Shown one piece after another: positions 9,210 to 19,824 of a DNA stretch of 64,000 nt; positions within the stretch are counted from its first letter, which is position 1; every line of letters begins with the position of its first letter. The notes under the pieces are model-generated. The model had not been told where the DNA came from. It saw only the letters and a program-made list of their open reading frames with translations, and searched no databases. The position numbers and the translations under genes are program-made. Location of the stretch: positions 24,909,182 through 24,973,181 of the forward strand of contig OX457053.1 of the NCBI GenBank assembly GCA_949752735.1. Reading direction: 5' to 3'. Source of the DNA: Lumbricus terrestris (taxonomy: Eukaryota; Annelida; Clitellata; Crassiclitellata; Lumbricidae).

Positions 9210-11365
9210 TGTAACGCCCGCCCCCACCGTCATCCCCGGAGTCGCCAATTCCGGATCATCGTACGGCAAGGAGGCCGCGTGCTGTTGTGGGTCATGGTCA
9301 TGGTCATGGTCCTGAGATATGGATCGAGGATAGGAGGAGGGGACTCTCGGGTTCAAATCCAACCGATGGAATGATTGCCAACCATCTCGGCTGCCAAGCT
9401 CTCTATATGAGATTGGATCCTTGTGGGCCAGACGCTCACTTCTGCGCAGCGTGCCCAGGTGGGTGAAATCTTTAGGCCTAGCGCCTGAAGACTCTGCCAG
9501 TCTGATGGTCGACTGGTGAGGCACGTCCGCCATGATGGAAGCGGGGGACCTCAGTCCCGGATTCAAACCCACAACAGATCTTGGGACCGGCGATTCCTCG
9601 AGCCGCTCTAAGCGTGTCACAACCTCCGTTAGCACTTCTCTAACATTAGAGTACACGGCCGAAATTTCCTCCCTTACATCTGACCTTACGGTAGAGATTT
9701 CTTCTGTGATATTTGATTGCACTACAGAGATCGCTTCTTGTGTTTCCCTAGCGTGTGACTGCATCGCTTCTTGTGCTTCTCGGGCATGCGATTGTATCAC
9801 TTCTTGTGTGTCTCTAGCATTAGTCTGCATTGATGAGTGCATAGATGTTATAGCCTCCATCACTACCTCCAATGATGAGGGAGGCCTAGACGGCTGTGAA
9901 GGTGTTACAGGTCTACTTTCTTCCATGGCGCAATATGAATTAGGTCTACAGGTAATTCTATCACTATCAGTGAACAAAGTCAGTAATTTCAGTAATGTTT
10001 CTTATTATAGTCCATCAATTGAATCCTCAATCAACAACAACCACATTCAAAGTAATCAATCAATTACGTAACCAACTTCGATTACACTCAATGCAAACAA
10101 TAAACAAAGTCAGATATTTTAACTAATAGCTTCTTGTTATGTTCAAAGACATTCAATGCAAACACACTTGGACCGGAGTAAAGCTAAGTTAGTCCCCGAT
10201 TTACTTTCAAGTCCCTCGGCCAATTTAAAAGTAGCCCAAAGTTAAAGAACCGATCACCCTAAAACCCATCCACTCGTACCTCATGTCCAGATAAAGAGAG
10301 TCCATCGTGACATGGCGCGAAGAACGGCGTTGACATGTTCTTCTCCAGGATCTGGCCCGATGATGAAGCCCGAGTGCGAATCTTGCCGACGAGAATCAGC
10401 CGCAATGATCCATCACTTCAGTCTTGTTCGTTCAAAGTTCTGACCGTTTTCGTCTTATATACCTATACTTTATATTAACTATAAAACATCTTGTTCTTTC
10501 TTGAGTTCCGACCGCGTCCACTTTAAACAAGAGACATCTTCTTCCTTCAACGTTCTGGCTGCTTCTGACTTAAACACGAATACGTCTTCTCTCCTCAAAG
10601 TTCCGATCGAGTCTGACTTAACACGAAAACGTCTCTTCTCCGTCGAAAACGTCTTCTGCCTTCAACACGACTTCTACCTGCAAAGTCCTGACCGCACCTC
10701 TACGTCTCACCTCTTCCACGTCTCTGCGTGTTCTGCCCTCAGTGTTCCACGGAGGTGATTCACGCCAACACACAAGCCCCGGATGAAACTAAACTGCGTA
10801 GTTTCTTCCAGCTAGCCTTCGCCGCATAGACTCAGCTTCAATTTCCGCACACGTGGACCTCCCTCTCCCTTCGAGGCGTTAATCTAACGTCGCAATTTCG
10901 ACACGTGCGAGTGTCGTGTGACAGAGTCTTTGTATCCTTCTCTTTACCTCTCTCCTATCTCATGTCCGTCTGGCCGAATTGCACTCACTCTCCATCAGGC
11001 ATCGGTACGTGGGCGGATTGTCCTTTTCCGTCCGTCTATCTTACCCCTCTCTTATCTGCCTGAATGTATCGCTTTGACACTTTGCATCATGCCGCTTGGT
11101 CGTCCGAAAATATCGCTGATGGCAGTCATTCAACTTCACCTCCTCCTTTCGGCTACAGCTCCCAGCTGCAGGGCGAGACGGGGAAGTTGATTCAACGGAG
11201 GCTTGCCAAAAACATCGACTGCGATTGTCGGTCGTTGAGATTCGTGTCAGACACGATATCAGAAATAAAATAATATTACCCGAGAACAGGCGCTCTATAA
11301 ATGAAAAGATGGCGGATCCAAAATGGCGACCGGAAATTATAACCCAAATTATATGCCGCGTTACA
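9210..11365 (-). repeat. 3' LTR (minus-strand sense)
   Basis: 2156 bp, TGTAACGC...GCGTTACA. Its position directly beside the polypurine tract marks it as the 3' LTR of the minus-strand element. It contains an inert copy of the first part of the gag ORF (minus strand from 9977). Confidence 0.92.
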
Positions 11366-11385
11366 CTATTCTCCCCCCACCCTTA
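11366..11385 (-). other. Polypurine tract of the LTR element
   Basis: On the minus strand the 20 bases just before the 3' LTR read as a purine-rich run containing GGGTGGGGGGAGAATAG. This is the position and composition expected of the plus-strand DNA primer in LTR elements. Confidence 0.8.
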
Positions 11386-12459
11386 TTTCGGAATTTATTT
11401 AATTGGACGAATATATTCTGAAATGCGTAAATAAGGCCGTACTCTGGTCTGTACATCACGAGTTCAAAATTATATGCAAAGAACAAAATTAAGCACTGAA
11501 CGGTCATCGCTGATCACGCTTCAGCGCTCAAAAGTCATTACAAGCGAAGGAAATAGAAGAATTAATATGGTAGTTATATAGCCAGTCGTTGTTTTTCAAG
11601 AGTTCCGTCAAAATTTATCAACATTTATGTCCTTACAGGCTACTTTCAGTTCAGTCATACACTAGCGATTGTATGGTCAACGGGGACTCAAGCCACAGAC
11701 AGAAATATAATTCGATCACATACATGTAGATCATTAACGTTACCGCTAAGCTATTTCATACCATGGCGTCTATATTACCACGAGACTCTTCCAGGCATCA
11801 GTTGTGTATCAGGCCATATTATGGCATACTAGCAACTTACCAAGTCTAACCACCGCGTCGCTAAAGGCCACATTTACCCAAGACCCATAAGCTTATCACG
11901 ATAGTATCAGGTCTACCTTTAAAGACATATTATACAGTGTAACCTAGGTCTCTGTTTAGCTCATATTATTATAACTCTGTCTGTCGACTATCACCACGGT
12001 CTACCTCAAAGAAACCAGCTTCAAACTTCAACCTAGTAGTTAATAGGCCTACCTATCCTCAAGATAGGTCATTACTTAATTAAAATATGCCACTTTAGTT
12101 AATCTATCCTCAGGTCAGTTTATTATTTATATAGCGCAATGACAGTCCTTATTATGTCTATATACGGCAATGCTATAGTGAAATTGTCCATATGCAATGC
12201 AATCCTTATGCGTTTCAATACAAAAATTAATACACAATACAGCACACTAATGAATACGAATACAATACGAATATGAATCACCATTTATGCATTCCTTGGC
12301 AAGCATCATATTACGCACAATACAGTTGTTATACTGTACATGAACATGAGAATTCTTCACATGCAAAATAAAATATTTTCATCAAAATCAAACCAGTGTT
12401 ACAAGCGAGTTCCTGTCCTTCCAAATGACGACCGCAAATTAAACGGTCCTTCAACAGAG
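11386..12459. other. Non-coding internal region of the LTR element
   Basis: About 1.1 kb between the gag stop and the polypurine tract, where pol would be expected. It is AT-rich, with no open frame of useful length and no RT or integrase motif on either strand. Confidence 0.75.
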
Positions 12460-15400
12460 TTACCCGGCTAACGTCAAGTTCTCAGGCGGACGAGTTCCAG
12501 AAGGTTCATTCAGCGATCTCCAGTTTTGGTCTTCGGAAGACCCGTTGCGGAGGGGGCATCCGCGTAAAAGATGGAAGCGGCTGTCACAGTAGAAGCAGCG
12601 GCGCTCCTCTCCTGGCGAGTTCCGGCCATCGTCTCGCCTCCTCGTCTGATTCCATCCGTTTCCTTGGTTCCCGCTCGGCGCTGGAGCGGAACTCCGTACA
12701 GCGTTCACACGACCGACGATCGGGTTGCCCGGAGTATCGCTCCCGGGTTGTCCCTGGTTGTCGTTCCGGGCAGCCTGCTGCTGTCGGAATGGACAGTCGC
12801 GCGCGATGTGGTTCGTTGCGGAACATTCGAAGCATCTCCGCGCAAATCGTCCAGCTTCCGGTTCCGCCGCCTGTCGGTACCTGCACGTAGAACTCAAATG
12901 TCCGAGTTGATGACATAGGAAACACCGTAGAGTTCCCCGTCCGTTACCTCTATTGTTATACGACCATTCATTTCTAGTTGACTCGTTCCGACCTCTCCAT
13001 GGCCCGTTGTTTTCGTATCTGACCTGTGGCGCCGACGATGGTTGTCGCTCTTTCTTCTGTAATTGCTCCATTTGTTTCCTCATTTGCTCCATCTGCCGTT
13101 CCAGAACCTTCATTTTCGAATCTTCTTCTTTAATCGCATTGATTCGCCCCTGTCGTCGTTCGTGCTGTTCGTGGCCGCCGGCTTCTGCTTTTTGATACCC
13201 GTCTAGTCGCATCGCTACCTTGTAGGCTTCATCGAGGGATTTCGGTTCTCGCTCTCTTATCTTCAGAGCAAGAATTCGATCCCTCAAGGCATCCAAGAAT
13301 GCCCGAACGGCAATTGCTTCGCTGTGGACAGTCGAAGAACCCGGATACGCACGCGAAGTCAACCTCCGGACATCATCCACCACCGATCCCATGTCCTCTT
13401 CAGGCTTCTGTTTCCTGGTACTCAGTTGTGTCTGGAACAAGGCCTGTTGTTCCGCATTCCCATATCTCTCTCGCAGTCGCTGGACCAGCGCCGTCCAGGT
13501 GTCCAAACTGTCTGCGTTTGTCTCACTTAGCAAGTTCGTTGCTGGTTCGACCAAAGCGACAACAAGTTGGTTTAGCTTTTCCTCCTCAGACCAGCCGTTG
13601 TTTTTTGCACAAACGGAGAATCTGCGAAGAAAGATTTCGACATCGGTCTTCCCGCTGTACGAACCGAGTTTTAGCCATTGCTTTGGCTTTGGAGCAGGGG
13701 TCGATGACGATTTCACCTCGCCAACTTTAGGTGTTGCAGACGCGGTCGGTTCAGGCTCCTTCGCGGTTCCACCCAAGCTGGTAGACGGTAATTCCAGGTC
13801 GCCGGTCGTTTGTGTCGCGACGGTGGTCATCGGGACGGTCCGGATCAGGCCAACCGAAACATTGGAAGACGCAGGTGTTTTATCGACGCCAGTTGTTTCA
13901 ACTCTCACCGGAAGTGTTGGCTTCAGTAGTGATGAACGAGGCAGTTCCACGCCACGGCCGAATCCGAAACTCTGCGCACCGAGGCAGGAGCTCATTCTCG
14001 CCGATTCCACGATGGGTGGCCACCGGGGAAAGATGTCGTCGCTTGGTCGAAGCGGGTCAGGACAGCGGAGCGGGTCGAGCCAAACCCGGTTGTCGCTGTG
14101 TTCGTAGAACGCGCTCGGAGCGTAGTTCGGAGCAGGAGGCATCCTCGATACGTGTGGATTGTCGAGGCGGACACTCGGCTGCATCCTGTCGATCGTCGCC
14201 ATCGCTGTTGGTCCAAGATGAAGGTCGGGTCGAGCGTAGTTACGACCAACCATGGTCGAAGTCGTTCTGCCGTCGAAAGCGCTGTCGGGCATTGACGTCG
14301 GCATTCCCGACGTTGATTGCCGAATGTCGACCGGGTTCATCGCTGTTTCTGCTCTTTGTCGACCGACGTCTGCGAGCGACGCTTGCATCCTCCATTGCGG
14401 ATTAGGCCGAGGATATTCGACATGAGGAAGCGACGAAAAGGCCAAAGGAACTGGATTAGCCTTATCACCCCCCTCCCGTGGCAATTGATTGGCGATCGGT
14501 TTACTTATTTCTAAGTCCCTAAACTCCGGTTGCAGTGCTGTTTGCATTCTGTTATCAATTATTTTAACAGTTTTAGGTCTAGCTTCCATCATCCTGCTGA
14601 TTTCAATGTCCACACTACCTTCATCAGACATAATTTCCACATTATCAGCAAATTCCCTTTCCTTCCTTCGTTCAAAAGATATTGCCATTTCTCCTCTTCC
14701 AGCATAGTCAGTTGCCTCTTCTGACCTATTTTCACCAAAATCCCTAGAACCAATTTGTACCAGTACCCCACTTCTGGTACCAATTGTAACGCCCGCCCCC
14801 ACCGTCATCCCCGGAGTCGCCAATTCCGGATCATCGTACGGCAAGGAGGCCGCGTGCTGTTGTGGGTCATGGTCATGGTCATGGTCCTGAGATATGGATC
14901 GAGGATAGGAGGAGGGGACTCTCGGGTTCAAATCCAACCGATGGAATGATTGCCAACCATCTCGGCTGCCAAGCTCTCTATATGAGATTGGATCCTTGTG
15001 GGCCAGACGCTCACTTCTGCGCAGCGTGCCCAGGTGGGTGAAATCTTTAGGCCTAGCGCCTGAAGACTCTGCCAGTCTGATGGTCGACTGGTGAGGCACG
15101 TCCGCCATGATGGAAGCGGGGGACCTCAGTCCCGGATTCAAACCCACAACAGATCTTGGGACCGGCGATTCCTCGAGCCGCTCTAAGCGTGTCACAACCT
15201 CCGTTAGCACTTCTCTAACATTAGAGTACACGGCCGAAATTTCCTCCCTTACATCTGACCTTACGGTAGAGATTTCTTCTGTGATATTTGATTGCACTAC
15301 AGAGATCGCTTCTTGTGTTTCCCTAGCGTGTGACTGCATCGCTTCTTGTGCTTCTCGGGCATGCGATTGTATCACTTCTTGTGTGTCTCTAGCATTAGTC

Positions 15401-15552
15401 TGCATTGATGAGTGCATAGATGTTATAGCCTCCATCACTACCTCCAATGATGAGGGAGGCCTAGACGGCTGTGAAGGTGTTACAGGTCTACTTTCTTCCA
15501 TGGCGCAATATGAATTAGGTCTACAGGTAATTCTATCACTATCAGTGAACAA
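12460..15552 (-). CDS. Gag protein of the LTR element
   Basis: A 1030-residue structural protein expected to form the particle and bind RNA. From the N terminus: a heptad-like region (about 40-115) with repeated SHAREAQEA/SNVREE wording, likely a coiled coil; a long low-complexity part; a Ty3/gypsy-type Gag capsid domain (about 625-800, with WLKLGSYSG and FLDALRDR); a Lys/Glu-rich helix (about 810-850); and three CX2CX4HX4C zinc knuckles at about 877-890, 907-920 and 986-999. It ends without protease or RT and shows no sign of a frameshift into pol. The ATG at 15552 lies inside the 5' LTR, so the frame crosses the LTR end and the primer-binding site. A start further in cannot be excluded, but no stop interrupts the upstream part. 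Confidence 0.9.
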   Translation of the reverse strand: MFTDSDRITCRPNSYCAMEESRPVTPSQPSRPPSSLEVVMEAITSMHSSMQTNARDTQEVIQSHAREAQEAMQSHARETQEAISVVQSNITEEISTVRSDVREEISAVYSNVREVLTEVVTRLERLEESPVPRSVVGLNPGLRSPASIMADVPHQSTIRLAESSGARPKDFTHLGTLRRSERLAHKDPISYRELGSRDGWQSFHRLDLNPRVPSSYPRSISQDHDHDHDPQQHAASLPYDDPELATPGMTVGAGVTIGTRSGVLVQIGSRDFGENRSEEATDYAGRGEMAISFERRKEREFADNVEIMSDEGSVDIEISRMMEARPKTVKIIDNRMQTALQPEFRDLEISKPIANQLPREGGDKANPVPLAFSSLPHVEYPRPNPQWRMQASLADVGRQRAETAMNPVDIRQSTSGMPTSMPDSAFDGRTTSTMVGRNYARPDLHLGPTAMATIDRMQPSVRLDNPHVSRMPPAPNYAPSAFYEHSDNRVWLDPLRCPDPLRPSDDIFPRWPPIVESARMSSCLGAQSFGFGRGVELPRSSLLKPTLPVRVETTGVDKTPASSNVSVGLIRTVPMTTVATQTTGDLELPSTSLGGTAKEPEPTASATPKVGEVKSSSTPAPKPKQWLKLGSYSGKTDVEIFLRRFSVCAKNNGWSEEEKLNQLVVALVEPATNLLSETNADSLDTWTALVQRLRERYGNAEQQALFQTQLSTRKQKPEEDMGSVVDDVRRLTSRAYPGSSTVHSEAIAVRAFLDALRDRILALKIREREPKSLDEAYKVAMRLDGYQKAEAGGHEQHERRQGRINAIKEEDSKMKVLERQMEQMRKQMEQLQKKERQPSSAPQVRYENNGPWRGRNESTRNEWSYNNRGNGRGTLRCFLCHQLGHLSSTCRYRQAAEPEAGRFARRCFECSATNHIARDCPFRQQQAARNDNQGQPGSDTPGNPIVGRVNAVRSSAPAPSGNQGNGWNQTRRRDDGRNSPGEERRCFYCDSRFHLLRGCPLRNGSSEDQNWRSLNEPSGTRPPENLTLAG
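14765..14782 (-). other. Primer-binding site, tRNA-Leu-like
   Basis: Two bases inside the 5' LTR the minus strand reads TGGTACCAGAAGTGGGGT. The leading TGG pairs with a tRNA CCA end, and the rest fits the acceptor and T arm of a tRNA-Leu(UAA)-like molecule. The tRNA assignment is from memory of Leu tRNA ends, not from a search. Confidence 0.75.
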
Positions 15553-16940
15553 AGTCAGTAATTTCAGTAATGTTTCTTATTATAGTCCATCAATTGAATC
15601 CTCAATCAACAACAACCACATTCAAAGTAATCAATCAATTACGTAACCAACTTCGATTACACTCAATGCAAACAATAAACAAAGTCAGATATTTTAACTA
15701 ATAGCTTCTTGTTATGTTCAAAGACATTCAATGCAAACACACTTGGACCGGAGTAAAGCTAAGTTAGTCCCCGATTTACTTTCAAGTCCCTCGGCCAATT
15801 TAAAAGTAGCCCAAAGTTAAAGAACCGATCACCCTAAAACCCATCCACTCGTACCTCATGTCCAGATAAAGAGAGTCCATCGTGACATGGCGCGAAGAAC
15901 GGCGTTGACATGTTCTTCTCCAGGATCTGGCCCGATGATGAAGCCCGAGTGCGAATCTTGCCGACGAGAATCAGCCGCAATGATCCATCACTTCAGTCTT
16001 GTTCGTTCAAAGTTCTGACCGTTTTCGTCTTATATACCTATACTTTATATTAACTATAAAACATCTTGTTCTTTCTTGAGTTCCGACCGCGTCCACTTTA
16101 AACAAGAGACATCTTCTTCCTTCAACGTTCTGGCTGCTTCTGACTTAAACACGAATACGTCTTCTCTCCTCAAAGTTCCGATCGAGTCTGACTTAACACG
16201 AAAACGTCTCTTCTCCGTCGAAAACGTCTTCTGCCTTCAACACGACTTCTACCTGCAAAGTCCTGACCGCACCTCTACGTCTCACCTCTTCCACGTCTCT
16301 GCGTGTTCTGCCCTCAGTGTTCCACGGAGGTGATTCACGCCAACACACAAGCCCCGGATGAAACTAAACTGCGTAGTTTCTTCCAGCTAGCCTTCGCCGC
16401 ATAGACTCAGCTTCAATTTCCGCACACGTGGACCTCCCTCTCCCTTCGAGGCGTTAATCTAACGTCGCAATTTCGACACGTGCGAGTGTCGTGTGACAGA
16501 GTCTTTGTATCCTTCTCTTTACCTCTCTCCTATCTCATGTCCGTCTGGCCGAATTGCACTCACTCTCCATCAGGCATCGGTACGTGGGCGGATTGTCCTT
16601 TTCCGTCCGTCTATCTTACCCCTCTCTTATCTGCCTGAATGTATCGCTTTGACACTTTGCATCATGCCGCTTGGTCGTCCGAAAATATCGCTGATGGCAG
16701 TCATTCAACTTCACCTCCTCCTTTCGGCTACAGCTCCCAGCTGCAGGGCGAGACGGGGAAGTTGATTCAACGGAGGCTTGCCAAAAACATCGACTGCGAT
16801 TGTCGGTCGTTGAGATTCGTGTCAGACACGATATCAGAAATAAAATAATATTACCCGAGAACAGGCGCTCTATAAATGAAAAGATGGCGGATCCAAAATG
16901 GCGACCGGAAATTATAACCCAAATTATATGCCGCGTTACA
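14785..16940 (-). repeat. 5' LTR (minus-strand sense)
   Basis: 2156 bp with the same ends as the 3' LTR. Very long for an animal element. It includes the first 256 codons of gag and a likely promoter. Confidence 0.92.
16029..16036 (-). promoter_or_regulatory. Possible TATA box in the 5' LTR
   Basis: The minus strand reads TATATAAG here, about 480 bp upstream of the gag ATG. Transcription starting 25-30 bases downstream would put the gag start inside the transcribed part of the LTR. An identical copy is at 10454-10461 in the 3' LTR. Confidence 0.4.
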
Positions 16941-16944
16941 AGAG

Positions 16945-17214
16945 TAATGGCAGCGAGATTTGAAAAGATTTGAAACAAATGAATTTGGGAAAAGGCTATA
17001 TTTTAGAATTTACAGAGTTTAGAAAGATTTGAAGAAAAGGAACGAACTCACCGGGTTTATGGAGACTTCCTTGCAGAAAACCAAGATTGTTGTTGTAAAG
17101 AAGACGATTAAAAGACGGAAAATGATTTTGAAGTCCTCGAGCGCGATGTGTAGCCGGTACCCCACGTGACAGACTCTCCAGAATGAAAGATGATAGAAAG
17201 GTTAAGACTATGAT
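16945..17214. other. Possible continuation of the LINE 5' leader
   Basis: Because the LTR element carries a 4-bp duplication of its target, bases from 16945 onward were contiguous with 9205 before insertion. The minus strand here would be the upstream leader of the LINE at 5577-9209. There is no coding signal, and the true LINE 5' end cannot be located. Confidence 0.4.
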
Positions 17215-17450
17215 GTTCGGAGTAATGGAAGGCTGCCGAAGGCAACAACAAAAGAGGAAGGCCGCATTGAGAGTGGACGGATGACACTGTGGATTGGTGC
17301 GGAAAGGACCTACAGCAGCTGCAGGGGCATGCAGCCCAGGACAGACTCAATCGAGTGGAGAGACATTGTGAGGAAGGCTTCGAACACCTACTGGCATTTG
17401 GATTTGGCCCATGGTTAATTGTTGTTGATGATGATGATGTTCCAGCATGA
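17215..17450 (+). pseudogene. Decayed LINE 3' coding end
   Basis: The frame at 17274-17450 reads WTDDTVDWCGKDLQQLQG and ends shortly after a run of Asp codons at a stop. This wording (RWTDD..DWCG..LQ.L...AQDR) is familiar from C termini of endonuclease-type LINE proteins. Upstream the frame is broken, so this is a 5'-truncated old copy. Confidence 0.55.
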
Positions 17451-17759
17451 AGGTCCAAGAAGCCAACAACATGAGAAGGCATGACCAATATAATTGACCA
17501 TCTAAATATCGTGACATCCTGAACACTTTTAAATTGCATCTGGCGGTTAACATTTAACATGATTGGCAGATAGGTCTATCTATATCTGGAATTCGATTGT
17601 TTTAAAGGTGTTTAACGAAGCAATGGATTTCATGATTGTGTATGCCTTAATGCCCGTCAGGGCCTACACTAACGACATCTTGCAACAGAATTACTATCCA
17701 ACTGCGGAGGGGGCCATGTTCTTTCTTGCCACGGCCCTGCCTGCATACGTTGTCAGTGC
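17451..17759. other. Non-coding stretch
   Basis: Nothing recognised apart from the 8-bp GTCAGTGC at 17752-17759, the left target duplication of the next element. Confidence 0.4.
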
Positions 17760-18160
17760 CAGGGGCGGATCCAGGGGGGCCAATCCGGCCATGGCCCCCC
17801 ATTTAAAACTTGCATGGGACGTGGCCCCCCCCCATTTGGTTTAAACAAGTTATTAAATAAATGTAGCGGGAGAGAAAAACAGGACATCAGGCCCCCCCAT
17901 CTAAAAAATCCTACGGGGCGTGCCCCCCACCCGTTCGACTTAGAGGTTGAAATGGTATCATCTTCTTTTCCCGGAAAATTGGCCGATGACTAAAAAAAGT
18001 CATCAACTTTTTTGGCGGATGAATTGGTGTCTTTTCCCGGAAACTTGGCCGATGACTAAAAAAAAGGTCGTCAAACTAAATCACAACATTTTTTTCCTCC
18101 TGTTCCACCAACAAGACCGAAAATGTTGGCCCCCTCCGAAACGTTCTGGATCCGCCCTTG
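17760..18160. mobile_element. hAT-type MITE with perfect 8-bp target duplication
   Basis: Left end CAGGGGCGGATCCAGG, right end CTGGATCCGCCCTTG. The 8-mers on each side are both GTCAGTGC (17752-17759 and 18161-18168). The 401-bp interior holds no transposase. It repeats a motif around CCGGAAAATTGGCCGATGAC twice, a plausible sub-terminal binding site. Confidence 0.92.
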
Positions 18161-18195
18161 GTCAGTGCTGCTATTGACTCGGTAGACTGTAGACC

Positions 18196-18238
18196 CAGGG
18201 GCAGATACAGTGAGGAAGCATTTCTGTATCCGCCCCTG
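18196..18238. mobile_element. 43-bp hAT-type micro-MITE
   Basis: Left end CAGGGGCAGATACAG and right end CTGTATCCGCCCCTG, only 13 bp apart, flanked by identical 8-mers TGTAGACC (18188-18195 and 18239-18246). The termini belong to the family seen at 2817 and 17760. It is essentially two terminal repeats and a spacer. Confidence 0.88.
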
Positions 18239-18389
18239 TGTAGACCGTATACATAGCCTACCTCCTTCTGAGTCGTCTCTCCATACCTTTTGGCCCGGCC
18301 CCCGTTGCTCAATTTTATTACGATCCCCATTCGGATTTGGCTTAGTAATTGTTAATTTTCTTATCGCGTTTTCTTCTCTGCACGTATAC

Positions 18390-18468
18390 GCTATTGAGAA
18401 TATACGCCATTGAGAATATACGCCATTGAGAATATACGCCATTGAGAATATACGCCATTGAGAATGTT
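18390..18468. repeat. 16-bp tandem repeat
   Basis: Five near-perfect copies of GAGAATATACGCCATT in a row. Confidence 0.9.
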
Positions 18469-18534
18469 CGAAGTGCGACAAGTCATTGAGGAGATTGGAA
18501 CAGAAAAGGCTTTTAAATGGGACAGTTATTCGAT

Positions 18535-18778
18535 GGTTCGTTCATTCATTAATTCATTCGTTCATTCGTTCGTTCGTTCCTTCATCCATCATTCATTCAT
18601 TTATTCGTTCATTCGCAAATTCGTTCATTCATTCATCCATTCGTTTATTCATTCATTCATTCATTCATTCATTCATTCATTCATTCATTCATTCATTCAT
18701 TCATTCATTCATTCATTCATTCATTCATTCATTCATTCATTCATTCATTCATTCATTCATTCATTCATTCATTCATTG
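18535..18778. repeat. (ATTC)n microsatellite
   Basis: Degenerate on the left (TTCG and TTCC variants), nearly perfect from about 18640 on. Open frames across it are artefacts. Confidence 0.95.
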
Positions 18779-19221
18779 TTATCTATAAACACTGCTTCAT
18801 TTAGTCAATCATCTCTGATCGCTCCGCCAACAAACTGTAGTATGCCTTTGATACTCAACAGCACTCGATGCCCTTCAAAGTCTTCGGCGCATGCGCACTA
18901 GCTATCTCCGCAGCAAGACGCGACATGTTCAGACAGAGGCGATCATCTCATCCCAAGATATCAACTGAATAAGGCGCGGTGGTCAGAGCTATCGAAGGCC
19001 TGCTGAAAGTCAACATATAAACACTACTATGCATGGACATTAGGCACGCAGGCTACATAATTTTATATAGGCCTATAGGCTACTTCGATAAAAAGTAATA
19101 TAGTCGAGCAGGGCTCCCATAGGCCTGCCACCATCACCACCGCCACCCCTGATTATGCCTAAATTACAATATATTTGCTTGTGCTGTAGGCATAATCATA
19201 AAAATTATTATTTGCATTACC
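18779..19221. other. Non-coding stretch
   Basis: Nothing recognised. Confidence 0.4.
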
Positions 19222-19267
19222 TCAATTTATCTCACACACTGTACACACACACCCACGCCCACGCACG

Positions 19268-19334
<67 letters not shown>
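19222..19334. repeat. (CA)n microsatellite
   Basis: Dinucleotide run, pure from about 19270. Confidence 0.95.
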
Positions 19335-19335
<1 letters not shown>

Positions 19336-19397
19336 TTAGGCTTATACACTACTACATGCACACACAATTTCCATACAATCATGCATGGCCTATAACT

Positions 19398-19570
19398 CTA
19401 CTGCAAAGACCCACATGCACGGAGACTTGAGGTAAGGACCTTGAGCAAGTCCTTCACTTGCAATTGCATGGGCGCTTCGGCGTGAAACTCCAATGCGGTG
19501 TCCGCACTGTAGTCGGGAGAACCTCTGAGCAGAGAGAGAGATTGAAGGGGCGCTATAGAAATGGAGAAAT
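19398..19570 (+). repeat. SINE copy (head incomplete)
   Basis: Shares with the full copy at 61488-61687 the run GACTTGAGGT...AAGGACCTTGAGCAAGTCCTTCAC...GTGTCCGCACTGTAGTCGGGAG and the 3' end TTGAAGGGGCGCTATAGAAAT. The tRNA-like B-box part is lost. Confidence 0.75.
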
Positions 19571-19714
19571 GAAAAAAATGCACACGCATGAAACGTAGGC
19601 TAATCCATATATACATAACCCACATAATATATACCGAATGGACTTCCCTTGACTATGCGACACCTCCCAAGCTCTCAATTTCACAAACTGTTGAAGACTG
19701 TTTTTTTCGCTTGA

Positions 19715-19768
19715 TCTCGGTCGGGAGCGCCTCTGAGTAGGTACCTTGAAGGAGCACTATATAAATTA

Positions 19769-19824
<56 letters not shown>
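19715..19824 (+). repeat. SINE 3' end with (GATT)n tail
   Basis: CGGGAGCGCCTCTGAGTAG...CTTGAAGGAGCACTATATAAATTAC followed directly by about 14 GATT units (19769-19823). 5'-truncated copy. Confidence 0.75.

Larger units (their letters stand above)
9206..16944 (-). mobile_element. Gag-only LTR retrotransposon with 4-bp target duplication
   Basis: The element proper is 9210-16940, flanked by the direct repeat AGAG (9206-9209 and 16941-16944). Both LTRs are 2156 bp at a constant offset of 5575 and look identical wherever compared. Each begins TGTAACGC and ends GCGTTACA, a perfect 8-bp inverted pair. In minus-strand order: 5' LTR (14785-16940), primer-binding site, gag, polypurine tract, 3' LTR (9210-11365). 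The 3419-bp interior has no protease, RT, RNase H or integrase, so the element needs enzymes from elsewhere. Zinc-knuckle Gag and a 4-bp duplication fit Ty3/gypsy relatives. The architecture recalls the Gag-only terminal-repeat (TR-GAG) elements described in plants. Confidence 0.92.

Noticed and set aside
9204..9977. Second gag gene on the minus strand
   Set aside because: It is the LTR copy of the first 256 gag codons ending at the LTR border, not an independent gene.
9532..10071. 179-codon plus-strand frame duplicated at 15107-15646
   Set aside because: Antisense shadow of the LTR-coded gag region; identical only because the LTRs are identical.
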